This document shows positions 16,753-28,030 of a stretch of 64,000 nucleotides of DNA, one piece after another. Origin of the DNA: Rubrivivax sp. Its GTDB lineage: Bacteria; Pseudomonadota; Gammaproteobacteria; Burkholderiales; Burkholderiaceae_C. The notes under the pieces are model-generated. The model was not told the DNA's origin, made no database searches, and was given only the letters and a program-made list of their open reading frames with translations. The stretch covers positions 1 through 64,000 of the forward strand of contig JADYZZ010000027.1 in the NCBI GenBank assembly GCA_020852865.1, given 5' to 3'. A program made the translations under genes and the position numbers. How positions within the stretch are numbered: position 1 is the first letter of the stretch; each line of letters starts with the position of its first letter.

Positions 16753-17355
16753 ATGCAGCCCCCGAGACCCCGGCGCCGCGCGCCATCCGCCGCCTTGTCC
16801 GTCCTGCCGGCGCTGGCCTGCGCGCTCGCCGCCGTGCCGGCCGCGGCACAGAAGGCCGTGGCCGACGGCTACCTGTGCTGCAACCTGCGCGTCAACGGCG
16901 GCTGGGCGAGCGACCTCAACGACCCGCGCTCGGGCGGCCGCGTGCTGCCGCTGGGCAGCAAGGTCGTCGGCCTGACCTACGGCACGGCGCAGGTCGACGT
17001 CGAGATCGACGGCGCCAAGGTCTCGCTGGGCAACGACTACAGCCGCAACCTGCCGATGGAGCAGTTCGCCGCGCGCTGGATCGTCGCCAGGGACCCGACG
17101 CCCGAGATGCGCGGCTGGTCGTCGAAGATGCAGCAGGCGGTCAAGGGCGGGCGCCTGATGCGCGGCATGGAGCGCCGGCAGGTGCTGATGGCAGTGGGCT
17201 GGCCGACGCTGCGCAACACGCCCAACATCGAGGATCCCGTGTGGAGCTACCCGGCCGCCAACGGCTACACGTACAAGGTGGTGTTCGACGAGCACTGGCG
17301 CGTCAAGGCCATCGACGCCAGCGAGGAGACCAAGGCGCTGGTGATGATGCCCTGA
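16753..17355 (+). CDS. Exported protein with BamE/SmpA-like C-terminal region, unknown function
   Basis: A 200-residue exported protein with signal peptide (LPALACALAAVPAAAQ). The mature part starts KAVADGYLCCNLRVNGGWAS. Residues about 135-190 (RGMERRQVLMAVGWPTLRNT, then VWSYPAANGYTYKVVFDEHWRVKAID) resemble the small BamE/SmpA fold in which a short helix pair is followed by a three-stranded sheet. The role is unknown. The start has AAAAGGAG upstream. It is transcribed divergently from the dienelactone hydrolase gene. Confidence 0.7.
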   Translation: MQPPRPRRRAPSAALSVLPALACALAAVPAAAQKAVADGYLCCNLRVNGGWASDLNDPRSGGRVLPLGSKVVGLTYGTAQVDVEIDGAKVSLGNDYSRNLPMEQFAARWIVARDPTPEMRGWSSKMQQAVKGGRLMRGMERRQVLMAVGWPTLRNTPNIEDPVWSYPAANGYTYKVVFDEHWRVKAIDASEETKALVMMP

Positions 17356-17446
17356 GCCTCGATCGGCGGCATCGCCGGCGTGGTCGCGGTGCGCGCCGTG
17401 CGGGCACGACGGCCGGCTCCGCGGCGGGCACGCCCGCCGGCACAAT

Positions 17447-17495
17447 GACCGCCGCACACGACCGCCGCACACGACCGCCGCACACGACCGCCGCC
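17447..17495 (+). repeat. 13-bp tandem repeat
   Basis: Three exact copies of GACCGCCGCACAC followed by a partial fourth, in the intergenic space just upstream of the thioesterase gene. Confidence 0.9.
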
Positions 17496-17518
17496 ATCCC
17501 GCCCGCGAGCCGCCCACG

Positions 17519-17962
17519 ATGCCCTGGGACCGCCCCCGCCCCTTCACGCTGGCGGTCGCACCGCGCGGCGACGACATCGACGGTCTGAACCACACCAACA
17601 ACGCCGTCTACGTGCAGTGGTGCGAGAAGGTGGCCTGGGCGCACTCGGAGTCGCTCGGCCTGGCGCTGGCCGACTACCACCGTCTCGAGCGCGCGATGGC
17701 GATCCGCCACGCGCAGTACGACTACCTCCTGCCCACCGCGCTCGGCGAGGCGCTCGTGCTCGCCACCTGGCTGGTGGCGAGCGACGGCAAGCTCACGATG
17801 CGCCGCGCGTTCCAGCTCGTGCGCGCGCGCGACGACGCCACCGTGATGCGCGGGCACTGGGAGCTGGTGTGCATCGAGCTGGCCAGCGGCCGGCCGCGGC
17901 GCATGCCGGCGGAGTTCGTGCAGGCCTACCTGGCGGCGCTGGTCGAGGCGCCGGCGCCGTAG
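17519..17962 (+). CDS. Acyl-CoA thioesterase, hotdog fold (YbgC/FadM-like)
   Basis: A 147-residue 4-hydroxybenzoyl-CoA thioesterase-like protein. The diagnostic active-site segment is present near the N-terminus: GDDIDGLNHTNNAVYVQWCE (Asp and the NHxNN motif). Members hydrolyse short- or long-chain acyl-CoA; the chain preference cannot be read here. The 13-bp repeat array lies immediately upstream. Confidence 0.85.
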   Translation: MPWDRPRPFTLAVAPRGDDIDGLNHTNNAVYVQWCEKVAWAHSESLGLALADYHRLERAMAIRHAQYDYLLPTALGEALVLATWLVASDGKLTMRRAFQLVRARDDATVMRGHWELVCIELASGRPRRMPAEFVQAYLAALVEAPAP

Positions 17963-17999
17963 CGGGCGGCGGCGCAGGTTCGGCGTTCGGCGTCGCCGT

Positions 18000-18641
18000 T
18001 CAGCGCTGCGCCGCGTCCGCGCCGTCCGGATCCTCGGCATGGCGCCCGAGATAGAGCGCCTGCGCGACGACGAAGACGAACATCAGCCCCATGCCTCCGA
18101 ACAGCTTGAAGTTCACCCAGGCGTCGGTGCTGAAGCGGTACGCCACCCAGATGTTCAGCAGCCCCATCGCGGCGAAGAACAGCACCCAGGCGATGTTGAG
18201 CCGGCTCCAGACCGGCGCCGGCAGCCGCATCTGCGCGCCCAGCAGCGTCTGCATGAGGTTGCGCCCGGTCACCAGCGGCGCCAGCGCGAGCACGGCCGCC
18301 ATCACCCAGTACAGCACGGTGGGTTTCCACTTGATGAAGGTCTCGTTCTGGAACCAGATCGTCAGGCTGCCGAGCACGACGACGAGCGCCAGACTCACCC
18401 ACAGCATCTTGTCGACCGGGCGGCGCCGCGCCTTCAGCCACAGCACCTGCGCCAGCGTGGCCGCGATCACCACCAGCGTGGCCAACATCACCGGCGCCTG
18501 ATCGGGGCCAACCCGGCCGCCGGCGACGAGGAAGCCGAAATGCCCGCTCGCGAACTCGGCCGCCCACGCCTTGCTCCCTTCCGCCACCTTGAAGGTGGCG
18601 AAGAACAACACGATCGGCAGGAAGTCGAAGAGCAGCTTCAC
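18000..18641 (-). CDS. yciB: Inner membrane spanning protein YciB (septation protein A family)
   Basis: A 213-residue polytopic membrane protein, starting MKLLFDFLPIVLFFATFKVA, the characteristic N-terminus of YciB/IspZ. The middle carries SLTIWFQNETFIKWKPTVLYW, the family's best-conserved stretch, and the end carries WVNFKLFGGMGLMFVFVVAQ. It has five to six hydrophobic helices. The family affects cell envelope synthesis and septation. The start codon is GTG. The following 17 residues after ALYLGRH are a hydrophilic tail. Confidence 0.93.
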   Translation of the reverse strand: MKLLFDFLPIVLFFATFKVAEGSKAWAAEFASGHFGFLVAGGRVGPDQAPVMLATLVVIAATLAQVLWLKARRRPVDKMLWVSLALVVVLGSLTIWFQNETFIKWKPTVLYWVMAAVLALAPLVTGRNLMQTLLGAQMRLPAPVWSRLNIAWVLFFAAMGLLNIWVAYRFSTDAWVNFKLFGGMGLMFVFVVAQALYLGRHAEDPDGADAAQR

Positions 18642-18739
18642 GCGGCGCGGATGGTACCGAGATGGCGCCGCCCCCTGGCGCCGCGCGGGGTGGTGCGGCG
18701 TCAGGGGCGTGACGGATTGCGTGGCGCGCGCCCTGCGCG

Positions 18740-18771
18740 GCCGCGCCTCGATTCAGGCCTGCACAGGCTCA
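18740..18771 (-). repeat. REP-like dispersed element
   Basis: On the minus strand the copy begins TGAGCCTGTGCAGG and continues with TGAATCG. The TGA is the stop codon of the thioredoxin-like gene at 18769. It matches the copies at 7032, 22098 and 37652. Confidence 0.6.
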
Positions 18772-19443
18772 GCGCCGTGCCGGCGCGGCGAAGGCGCGCC
18801 GCACCAGCGCCTGCGACTCGGCGCTGTCCCAAGCGCGCGCGCCGTACACGCGCTGCACGACGCGGCCCTGGGCGTCGACGAGCACGGTGAGCGGGATCTG
18901 GCGCGCGCCGAGCAGGGTCTCGAGCTGCACATCGTGATCGATGAAGTGCGACAGCGTCGCGCGGCTCGCCTGCAGCCAGCGCAGCGCGCGCTCGCGGTGG
19001 TCGTCGGTCGAGATGCCGATGATCGCGAACGGCTCCTGGGTCGGCAGCCAGGCCAGCCGCTCGAGCGAGGCCGTCTCGGCGCGGCACGGCCCGCACCAGC
19101 TCGCCCAGACGTTGACCACGAGCGGCCGACCGCGCCAGCTGCCCAGGCGCCGCGCCGGGCCGTTCAGGCCGTCCATCGCCACGTCGGGCAGCACGCTGCC
19201 CAACGGCACTGCGGCGTCCGGCGGCCGGGCGCCGGACGGCGCCGCCCGCGCCGTTGCCGCGAGCGCGGCCAGGCAGGCGACGAGCGTGCGGCGCGAACGA
19301 AAAGCAAGCCGAGGCGTCCGCGCAGCGGTCGACAGCGCGACGCCCGCTCGCGACGCGGCACCGACCGCGGCACCATCGGCCGGATCGCCAAGCCGCGCCG
19401 CGTGCGCTGCGCCCGTCCGGGACCGTGCGTCGCCGTGCTGCAC
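18769..19443 (-). CDS. TlpA-type thioredoxin-like protein
   Basis: A 224-residue thiol-disulfide oxidoreductase with the active site WCGPC (C117 and C120) in NVWASWCGPCRAE, followed by FAIIGISTDD and the cis-proline segment ARQIPLTVLVDAQGRVV. A hydrophobic segment at residues 53-68 (TLVACLAALAATARA) is a probable signal peptide or anchor. It is preceded by an unusually long polar leader of about 50 residues, so the true start may lie further in, although no good internal ATG or GTG was found. It probably reduces periplasmic disulfides, for example in cytochrome c maturation. Its stop is 1.1 kb from yciB's start region. Confidence 0.82.
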   Translation of the reverse strand: MQHGDARSRTGAAHAARLGDPADGAAVGAASRAGVALSTAARTPRLAFRSRRTLVACLAALAATARAAPSGARPPDAAVPLGSVLPDVAMDGLNGPARRLGSWRGRPLVVNVWASWCGPCRAETASLERLAWLPTQEPFAIIGISTDDHRERALRWLQASRATLSHFIDHDVQLETLLGARQIPLTVLVDAQGRVVQRVYGARAWDSAESQALVRRAFAAPARR

Positions 19444-19470
19444 CGTTAGCTCCGTGACGGCCGGGGTCGC

Positions 19471-22126
<2,656 letters not shown>

Positions 22127-22129
<3 letters not shown>

Positions 22130-23236
22130 GATCCGCATCGGCATGACGACGTACTTGAAGCCGGGCAGGTCGGGCACCGTGAACAGGGCGCTGGCCGAGG
22201 AATCCTGCAGCTCGATGCGCAGCGTCTCCTGCGTGAGGTTGGCCAGCGCGTCGATCAGATAGGTGACGTTGAAGCCCATGTCGATCGGCTCGCCGGCGTA
22301 GTCGACCTCGAGCTCGTCGTTGGCCTCCTCCTGCTCGGAGTTGCTGGCGGCGATGCGCAGCACGCCCGGCTCGACGTTCACGCGCACGCCCTTGAACTTG
22401 TCGCTGGTGAGGATGGCGGCGCGCTGCAGCGCCGCCAGCAGCGGCGCGCGGCCGAGCGCGACGATGTTCTTGTGGTTCCGTGGAATCACCCGGTTGAAGT
22501 CGGGAAACTTGCCTTCGACGAGCTTGGTGACGAACTGCATGCCCGAGAACTCGAAGCGCGCCTGGTTCGCCGCGAAGCGCATCTCGATCGGCGTGTCCTC
22601 GTCGCGCAGCAGCCGCTGCAGCTCGAGCACGGTCTTGCGCGGCAGGATCACTTCCTGGCGGCTCGGCACCTCGGCCGCCAGCGCTGCCTGCGCCAGCGCC
22701 AGGCGGTGGCCGTCGGTGGCCACCAGCGTCAGCGTCCTGCCCTCGGCGATGAAGAGGATGCCGTTGAGGTAGTAGCGGATGTCGTGCACCGCCATCGCGA
22801 AGTGCACCTGCTGCACCAGCGCGCGCAACGTCTTCTGCGGCACGGCGAACACCGGCCCGAACTCCACGCTCTCGTTGACGAGCGGGAAGTCCTCGGCCGC
22901 GAGCGTCTGCAGCGTGAAGCGGCTGCGCCCGGCCTGCAGCACGAGCTTGCCCTGCGCCGACGTGAGCGTGACCTGCTGGTCGGTCGGCAAGGCGCGCAGG
23001 ATGTCGATCAGCTTGCGCGCGCCCACCGTGGTGCGCAGTTCGCCCTCGTCGCCGCCGAGCTCGACCGTCGTGCGCACCTGGATTTCCAGATCGCTCGCCG
23101 TGAACTCCACCAGCGGCCCGTTCTTGCGCAACAGCACGTTGGCCAGGATCGGCAGCGTATGCCGCCGCTCGACGACGCCCGCCACCGACTGCAGGGCGTC
23201 GAGCAGCCTGGACTGCGGCGCTTTGAGAACGATCAT
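22127..23236 (-). CDS. dnaN: DNA polymerase III subunit beta (sliding clamp)
   Basis: A 369-residue clamp that tethers DNA polymerase III to DNA. It begins MIVLKAPQSRLLDALQSVAG and has the three repeated domains, the VEFTASDLEIQVRTTVELGG region and the conserved end FTVPDLPGFKYVVMPMRI. The start at 23236 is preceded by GAGAAAGAC. The length equals that of other proteobacterial clamps. A candidate promoter lies about 20-50 bases upstream. Confidence 0.98.
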
Positions 23237-23264
23237 GTCTTTCTCTTTCAAGGGTGGTGGCCGT

Positions 23265-23292
23265 AGTAGAGGCACGCCAAGTCTGGGGACAA
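23265..23292 (-). promoter_or_regulatory. Candidate sigma-70 promoter for dnaN
   Basis: On the minus strand, TTGTCC (23292-23287) and TCTACT (23270-23265) are separated by 16 bases, about 29 bases before the dnaN start codon. The -35 element lies inside the 13-bp GGGGACAAACGCG repeat. This is inferred from sequence only. Confidence 0.4.
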
Positions 23293-23386
23293 ACGCGATT
23301 TTGCCTTGTCCATCAGGCGCTTAGCCTCCGGAAAAGCCTGTGCGCCGGGCCCGGGACGGGCGCTTCCGGGAACGGGGACAAACGCG
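23285..23386 (+). repeat. 13-bp direct repeat in the dnaA-dnaN spacer
   Basis: GGGGACAAACGCG occurs exactly at 23285-23297 and 23374-23386, 89 bases apart. The related string GTTTGTCCC (its reverse complement core) also precedes rpmH at 25084-25092, where it supplies the -35 element. Confidence 0.8.
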
Positions 23387-23402
23387 CCGCCGGATCGCGC
23401 GC

Positions 23403-23425
23403 TGTGCACAAGCCGGTGCTTGTGC
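23403..23425 (+). promoter_or_regulatory. DnaA-box-like site and 8-bp inverted repeat
   Basis: TGTGCACAA at 23403-23411 is, on the minus strand, TTGTGCACA, one mismatch from the DnaA-box consensus TTATNCACA. It overlaps a perfect inverted repeat GCACAAGC (23406-23413) / GCTTGTGC (23418-23425). The site may contribute to DnaA autoregulation or to the origin. Confidence 0.45.
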
Positions 23426-23486
23426 GAAAACGCTCCACAGCCTTGTCGCGGAGCCCGGCGCGGCAGCGGGCATGGGCCGGGCCGCC

Positions 23487-24938
23487 TCAGCCCTTGAGCG
23501 TCTGCTCGAGCACGTGCAGCTGCTGATTGAGCTCGCCGTTGCGCTGGCGCTCGGCGCCGATCTTGCGCACCGCGTGCAGCACGGTGGTGTGGTCGCGCCC
23601 GCCGAAGAGCTCGCCGATCTCGGGCAGGCTCTTCTTGGTCATGTCCTTGGCCAGGTACATCGCGATCTGGCGCGGGCGCGCGATCGAGGCCGGACGCTTC
23701 TTGCTGTACATGTCGGCGACCTTGATCTTGTAGAAGTCGGCCACCGTCTTCTGGATGTTCTCGACCGAGATCTGGCGGTTCTGGATCGACAGCAGATCCT
23801 TCAGGGCTTCGCGCGCCAGGCCGATCGCGATCTCCTTGTGGCTGAAGCGGCTGTACGCCAGCACCTTGCGCAGCGCGCCTTCGAGCTCGCGCACATTGGC
23901 ACGCACGTTCTTGGCGATGAAGAAGGCCACGTCCTCGGGCATCTCGGTGGCCTCGGCGCGGGCCTTGGCGATCAGGATGGCCACGCGCATCTCGAGCTCG
24001 GGCGGCTCGATGGCGACGCTGAGGCCGCTGTCGAAGCGGCTGGTGAGCCGTTCGTCGATGTCCACCAGCCCCTTCGGGTAGGTGTCGCAGGTCATGATGA
24101 TGTGCGCGCGCTTGGCCAGCAGGGCCTCGAAGGCGTTGAAGAACTCCTCCTGCGTGCGGTCCTTGCCGGCGAAGAACTGCACGTCGTCGATCAGCAGCAA
24201 GTCCAGGCCGTGGTACTTGGCCTTGAGCTCGTCGAACGTCTTGCGCTGGTAGTTCTTGACGACGTCGCTGATGAACTGCTCGGCGTTGAGGTAGAGCACG
24301 CGCGCCTCGGGCCGCTCGGCCAGAAGCGCGTTGCCGACGGCATGCACGAGGTGCGTCTTGCCCAGGCCGACGCCGCCGTAGATGAAGAGCGGGTTGTAGG
24401 TGGCGCCGGGCGCTGCCGCCACGTGCAGCGCGGCGGTGCGGGCGATGGAGTTGGCGCGGCCGGCCACCAGCGTGTCGAAGGTGAGCGAGGCGTTGAGGCG
24501 ATGCGAAGTGGCCGCCGGCGGCAGCGCGCGCGGCGCATTCGCGCCCACGCCCACGCCCGAGGGCATGCCGGGCGGCAGCGCCAGCGCCGCCGCCGCATGC
24601 TGTGTGCCGCCGTGGCGCAGCGTTGCCGGCGCGGCAGAGGCCGGCGCGCCGGCGGGCGCGCTCTCGGCGCGCGGCAGGAGCGCCAGCTCGAGGCGCACCG
24701 GCTTTCCCGCCACTTCGGCCAGCGCCGCTTCGATGCGTCCGGCGTACTGCGAGCGGATCCAGTCGAGCTTGAAGCGGTTGGCCACGCGCACCGTCAGGAC
24801 CTCGGGCACGCTGTCTTCGGACGCGTCGTCCGTCCCGGCATCGTGCACGACGAGCGGCCGGATCCAGGTGTTGAACTGGTGCTCGGGCAGATCGACGGCC
24901 AGCCGCTCGCAGCTGCGGCGCCAGAGTACAGGGTTCAT
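23487..24938 (-). CDS. dnaA: Chromosomal replication initiator protein DnaA
   Basis: A 483-residue AAA+ initiator that binds DnaA boxes and opens the origin. Domain I is at the N-terminus ([20 protein letters not shown]). An Ala/Pro-rich domain II linker spans about residues 92-145. Domain III has Walker [11 protein letters not shown] at 188-197, Walker [14 protein letters not shown] and sensor [18 protein letters not shown]. Domain IV ends with the box-binding helix [14 protein letters not shown]. The first ATG giving a domain I is at 24938. The gene is transcribed away from the intergenic region with the perfect DnaA box. Confidence 0.98.
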   Translation of the reverse strand: MNPVLWRRSCERLAVDLPEHQFNTWIRPLVVHDAGTDDASEDSVPEVLTVRVANRFKLDWIRSQYAGRIEAALAEVAGKPVRLELALLPRAESAPAGAPASAAPATLRHGGTQHAAAALALPPGMPSGVGVGANAPRALPPAATSHRLNASLTFDTLVAGRANSIARTAALHVAAAPGATYNPLFIYGGVGLGKTHLVHAVGNALLAERPEARVLYLNAEQFISDVVKNYQRKTFDELKAKYHGLDLLLIDDVQFFAGKDRTQEEFFNAFEALLAKRAHIIMTCDTYPKGLVDIDERLTSRFDSGLSVAIEPPELEMRVAILIAKARAEATEMPEDVAFFIAKNVRANVRELEGALRKVLAYSRFSHKEIAIGLAREALKDLLSIQNRQISVENIQKTVADFYKIKVADMYSKKRPASIARPRQIAMYLAKDMTKKSLPEIGELFGGRDHTTVLHAVRKIGAERQRNGELNQQLHVLEQTLKG

Positions 24939-24999
24939 TGTGGAAATCTTGTCCCGGTGAGCGCCGGACGAGAACTCCTCCAGCCTCGGCGATCGCAGG

Positions 25000-25008
25000 T
25001 TATCCACA
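25000..25008 (+). promoter_or_regulatory. Perfect DnaA box
   Basis: TTATCCACA, an exact match to the DnaA-box consensus, 62 bases upstream of the dnaA start codon. Confidence 0.85.
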
Positions 25009-25085
25009 GTTTCGGCTTCGCCGTCAAGTGCTGCCGACGCGGGACCTGACCGGCGATGGCGCGCCGCCACAGCGGCCGGTACGGT

Positions 25086-25114
25086 TTGTCCCAATGGGCT
25101 CGCTATGCTCTAAT
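25086..25114 (+). promoter_or_regulatory. Sigma-70 promoter for rpmH-rnpA
   Basis: TTGTCC (25086-25091) and TCTAAT (25109-25114) with a 17-base spacer, about 130 bases upstream of rpmH. The T-rich stretch that follows (GGTTTTTCC) is unusual in this GC-rich DNA. Confidence 0.55.
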
Positions 25115-25243
25115 CGCAGGTTTTTCCGCGTGCGCCAGGCTGGCCCCGTCGGCGGTCGTCGCATGCGGCCTTCGCGCTCGCAGCCCGCACTGCAGCTTCC
25201 CCTGCAGCCATTCCTGCAGTCACACGCCTTCTCAGGACGTTCC

Positions 25244-25378
25244 ATGAAACGCACCTATCAACCCTCGAAGACCCGTCGCGCCCGCACCCACGGGTTCCTC
25301 GTGCGCATGAAGACTCGCGGCGGCCGCGCCGTCATCAATGCGCGGCGTGCGAAGGGGCGCAAACGCCTGGCCGTCTGA
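25244..25378 (+). CDS. rpmH: 50S ribosomal protein L34
   Basis: The 44-residue ribosomal protein L34: [20 protein letters not shown] and then [20 protein letters not shown], ending RLAV, which is the full-length canonical sequence. It is the first gene of the rightward rpmH-rnpA-yidD-yidC-mnmE group. Confidence 0.99.
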   Translation: MKRTYQPSKTRRARTHGFLVRMKTRGGRAVINARRAKGRKRLAV

Positions 25379-25443
25379 GGCCGGACGAGCGATGCAACGG
25401 CCGTCGCCGCGACGGTCGCCACAGGCCCCGCCAACGTCGGTCG

Positions 25444-25932
25444 ATGCTGGGACGTCTTGTGCACCGGGCCGAGTTCGAGCGCTTGCTCGCCGTGCCTGCG
25501 CTGTCGCGTAGTGCTCACTTCGCGCTGCATCACGTGGCCGCATCATCGGATCTCCGGGAGATGGCCGAAAGTCAACCGCGACCAGATAAGTTATCAACAA
25601 CCGGATCAGATAACTGTCAAGGTCCTGTGGACAAGACTCATTCGACGATCCGTTTCGGGATTCTCGTACCCAAGCGCCACGCGCGCCGCGCGGTCACCCG
25701 GAACCTCGTCAAGCGCCTGGGACGCGAGGCCATGCGGGCACACGCGCAGACGCTGCCAGCCGGTCTGTGGCTGCTGCGCCTGCGCGCCGGCCTGACGCTG
25801 GGCCAATTCGTCTCGGCGCGCTCGGCGGCACTGGCTGCGGCCCTGAGGCTCGAACTCGACCGGCTGTTGCGCGGCGCGCGCGAGCGCTGCGCTTCTGCGC
25901 AGCCTGCGATGCGCGCCGGAGCCCATACGTGA
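25444..25932 (+). CDS. rnpA: Ribonuclease P protein component with insertion
   Basis: Protein subunit of RNase P, which matures tRNA 5' ends. The 162-residue protein has the normal N-terminus (LVHRAEFERLLAVPALSRSAHFALHHV) and the RNR motif KRHARRAVTRNLVKRLGREA at residues 77-96. Between them, at about residues 33-67, lies an insertion (LREMAESQPRPDKLSTTGSD and onwards) absent from the compact enterobacterial protein. The DNA of this insertion is AT-rich and holds two DnaA-box-like sequences. The stop overlaps the yidD GTG start. Confidence 0.95.
   Translation: MLGRLVHRAEFERLLAVPALSRSAHFALHHVAASSDLREMAESQPRPDKLSTTGSDNCQGPVDKTHSTIRFGILVPKRHARRAVTRNLVKRLGREAMRAHAQTLPAGLWLLRLRAGLTLGQFVSARSAALAAALRLELDRLLRGARERCASAQPAMRAGAHT
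25584..25634 (+). promoter_or_regulatory. AT-rich island with two DnaA-box-like sites inside rnpA
   Basis: TTATCAACA (25591-25599) and TGTGGACAA (25626-25634, read TTGTCCACA on the minus strand) each differ by one base from TTATCCACA. The stretch from 25584 to 25620 is markedly AT-rich for this genome and contains the near-palindrome GATAAGTTATC. It could be an unwinding element or accessory DnaA binding region. Confidence 0.5.
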
Positions 25933-26285
25933 GTGCATACCTTCGTGAATACGCGCTGTCGGCATGGTCGTGGGTCGTATCGCTGCCCAGACGCTTGCTG
26001 ATCGCACTGGTGCTTGGCTACCGCTATCTGCTCAAGCCCTGGCTCGGCAATGCGTGCCGTTTCGAGCCCAGCTGTTCGGCCTACACGCTCGAGGCGCTGC
26101 GCCGCCACGGGGCGCTGCGCGGCGCTGCACTCGGTGCGTGGCGGCTCGCGCGCTGCCACCCCTGGTGTGCCGGCGGCATGGATCCCGTTCCCGCGCCGGG
26201 CGCGGGCCTGTTCACTCGTCTTCTTGATCGTCCAGCGGGTGCGGCCGACGCCGCCGACACCCGCACGACCTCTGCCCGCCCATGA
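25929..26285 (+). CDS. yidD: Membrane protein insertion efficiency factor YidD
   Basis: A 118-residue YidD, a small membrane-associated protein that aids YidC. It carries the family signature LLKPWLGNACRFEPSCSAYT, then EALRRHGALRGAALGAWRLA and RCHPWCAGGMDPVP. The N-terminal 30 residues and the C-terminal tail are extensions of the 85-residue core. The GTG start at 25929 overlaps the rnpA stop, and the stop overlaps the yidC start by 4 bases, so rnpA, yidD and yidC are translationally coupled. Confidence 0.95.
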   Translation: MSAYLREYALSAWSWVVSLPRRLLIALVLGYRYLLKPWLGNACRFEPSCSAYTLEALRRHGALRGAALGAWRLARCHPWCAGGMDPVPAPGAGLFTRLLDRPAGAADAADTRTTSARP

Positions 26286-28030
26286 CCGATATGCGCCGCA
26301 CCCTGCTGTGGGTGGTCTTCGTGATGTCGCTCGTCCTGCTGTGGGACGCCTGGAACCGACACAACGGGCAGCCGACGCTGTTCGGCGGCACGGGGCGCCC
26401 GACGGCCACCGCGGCCAGCGGCGCGGCGCCGGGCGCAGGGGCGGCATCGACGGCCGGCGTACCCGCTGCAGTGCCCGCAGCGTCGGCGGCAGCAACAACG
26501 GCCGCCGGCGCCGCGCCGGCCGCCGCGGCAGCGCCGGCGGCTGGCGTTTCGGGCGAGAAGGTCACGATCACTACCGATCTGGTCAAGGCCACCTTCGACA
26601 GCGTCGGCGGCACGCTGGTGCGGCTGGAACTGCTCGCCTACAAGGATCTGGTCGATCCGACGCAGCCCGTGGTGCTGTTCGACCGCAGCGCCGCGCGCGT
26701 GTACCTGGCGCAGACCGGCCTCGTCACGGACCGGGGCGGCGCTGTGCTGCCCAACCACCTGACGCCGATGCGCGTGACGAGCGGCGAGCGCGCGCTCGGC
26801 CCCGGCCACGACACGCTGGCGCTGCGCTTCGAATCGGCCGGCGCGGGCGGCGTCAAGCTCGTCAAGACCTACACCTTCAGGCGCGGCCAGTACACCGTCG
26901 GCGTGCGCCACGAGATCGTCAACGAAGGCAGCGCGCCGGTGGTGCCGCAGCTGTACCTGCAACTGGCGCGCGACGGCAGCAAGCCCGAGGGCGAATCGAG
27001 CTACTACTTCACCTTCACCGGGCCGGCCATGTACACCGAGGCCGGGAAGTATCACAAGTTCGACTTCAAGGACCTGGCCAAGGCCGGCGTCGAGGCGCAC
27101 GGCAGCGGCGACAACGGCTGGGTCGCGATGGTGCAGCACTACTTCGTCTCGGCCTGGCTGCTCGCGCCGCCGGCTCAGCGCGAGTTCCGCACCGGCGTGG
27201 TGGCGGCCGCCGCCGGCACGCCCGAGTACTTCACGATCGCGATGGTCGAGCCGCTGGGCGCGATCGCACCCGGCGCCAGCCGCACCGTCGACGCCACGCT
27301 GATGGCCGGCCCGCAGGAGGAATACAAGCTCGCCGCGCTGGCGCCGGGCCTCGATCTGGTGAAGGACTACGGCTGGCTCACGCCGCTGGCCAAGCCCTTG
27401 TTCTGGCTGCTCGACAAGCTGCACAAGGTGTTCGGCAACTGGGGCTGGGCCATCGTCGGTCTGGTGGTGCTGCTGAAGATCGCCTTCTACTGGCTCAACG
27501 CCAGCGCCTACCGCAGCATGGCCAAGATGAAGGCGGTGGCGCCGCGCGTGACCGAGCTGCGCGAGCGCTACAAGGACAAGCCCCAGCAGATGCAGCAGGA
27601 GATGATGCGCATCTATCGCGAGGAGAAGGTCAACCCGCTCGGCGGCTGCCTGCCCATCGTCGTGCAGATGCCGTTCTTCATCGCGCTGTACTGGGTGCTG
27701 CTGTCGACGGTCGAGATGCGCCAGGCCTCGTGGTTCTACATCTCCGATCTGGCGCAGCCCGACAAGCTGTTCGGCGTGCTGCCGCTGCTGCACATGCCGC
27801 TCGGACCGCTGCCGCTGCTGATGACGGCCAGCTCGCTGTTCCAGGTCTGGCTCAACCCGACGCCGCCCGATCCGATGCAGGCCAAGATGATGTGGCTGAT
27901 GCCGCTCGCCTTCAGCTTCATGTTCTTCTTCTTCCCGGCCGGGCTGGTGCTGTACTGGCTGACGAACAACATCCTGTCGATCGCGCAGCAGTGGTTCATC
28001 AACAAGAAGCTCGGCGTCGCCGGCAAATAG
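26282..28030 (+). CDS. yidC: Membrane protein insertase YidC
   Basis: A 582-residue insertase (Oxa1 family) that inserts and folds inner-membrane proteins. It has an N-terminal helix (MRRTLLWVVFVMSLVLLWDAW), a long Ala/Pro-rich linker, the large periplasmic beta domain (EKVTITTDLVKATFDSVGGT and onwards) and the C-terminal five-helix core with NPLGGCLPIVVQMPFFIALY and the final TNNILSIAQQWFINKKLG. The hydrophilic-groove arginine region YREEKVNPLGG is present. It starts on ATG at 26282, overlapping yidD. Confidence 0.98.
   Translation: MTDMRRTLLWVVFVMSLVLLWDAWNRHNGQPTLFGGTGRPTATAASGAAPGAGAASTAGVPAAVPAASAAATTAAGAAPAAAAAPAAGVSGEKVTITTDLVKATFDSVGGTLVRLELLAYKDLVDPTQPVVLFDRSAARVYLAQTGLVTDRGGAVLPNHLTPMRVTSGERALGPGHDTLALRFESAGAGGVKLVKTYTFRRGQYTVGVRHEIVNEGSAPVVPQLYLQLARDGSKPEGESSYYFTFTGPAMYTEAGKYHKFDFKDLAKAGVEAHGSGDNGWVAMVQHYFVSAWLLAPPAQREFRTGVVAAAAGTPEYFTIAMVEPLGAIAPGASRTVDATLMAGPQEEYKLAALAPGLDLVKDYGWLTPLAKPLFWLLDKLHKVFGNWGWAIVGLVVLLKIAFYWLNASAYRSMAKMKAVAPRVTELRERYKDKPQQMQQEMMRIYREEKVNPLGGCLPIVVQMPFFIALYWVLLSTVEMRQASWFYISDLAQPDKLFGVLPLLHMPLGPLPLLMTASSLFQVWLNPTPPDPMQAKMMWLMPLAFSFMFFFFPAGLVLYWLTNNILSIAQQWFINKKLGVAGK

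Larger units (their letters stand above)
24939..25243. other. oriC: Probable replication origin region, dnaA-rpmH intergenic
   Basis: A 305-bp spacer between divergent dnaA and rpmH, the usual origin position in this class. It contains one perfect DnaA box (25000-25008), a weaker match at the dnaA start (TTGTGGAAA near 24938), the rpmH promoter and several CTGCAG words (25190-25220). Only one strong box is present, which is few for an oriC. Additional box-like sites lie in rnpA and in the dnaA-dnaN spacer. The assignment is from context. Confidence 0.6.

Noticed and set aside
17356-17385. Sixth copy of the TGAGCCT element after the gene ending at 17355
   Set aside because: Only the first seven bases and a short ATCGC block match; too weak to annotate, but mentioned in the finding.
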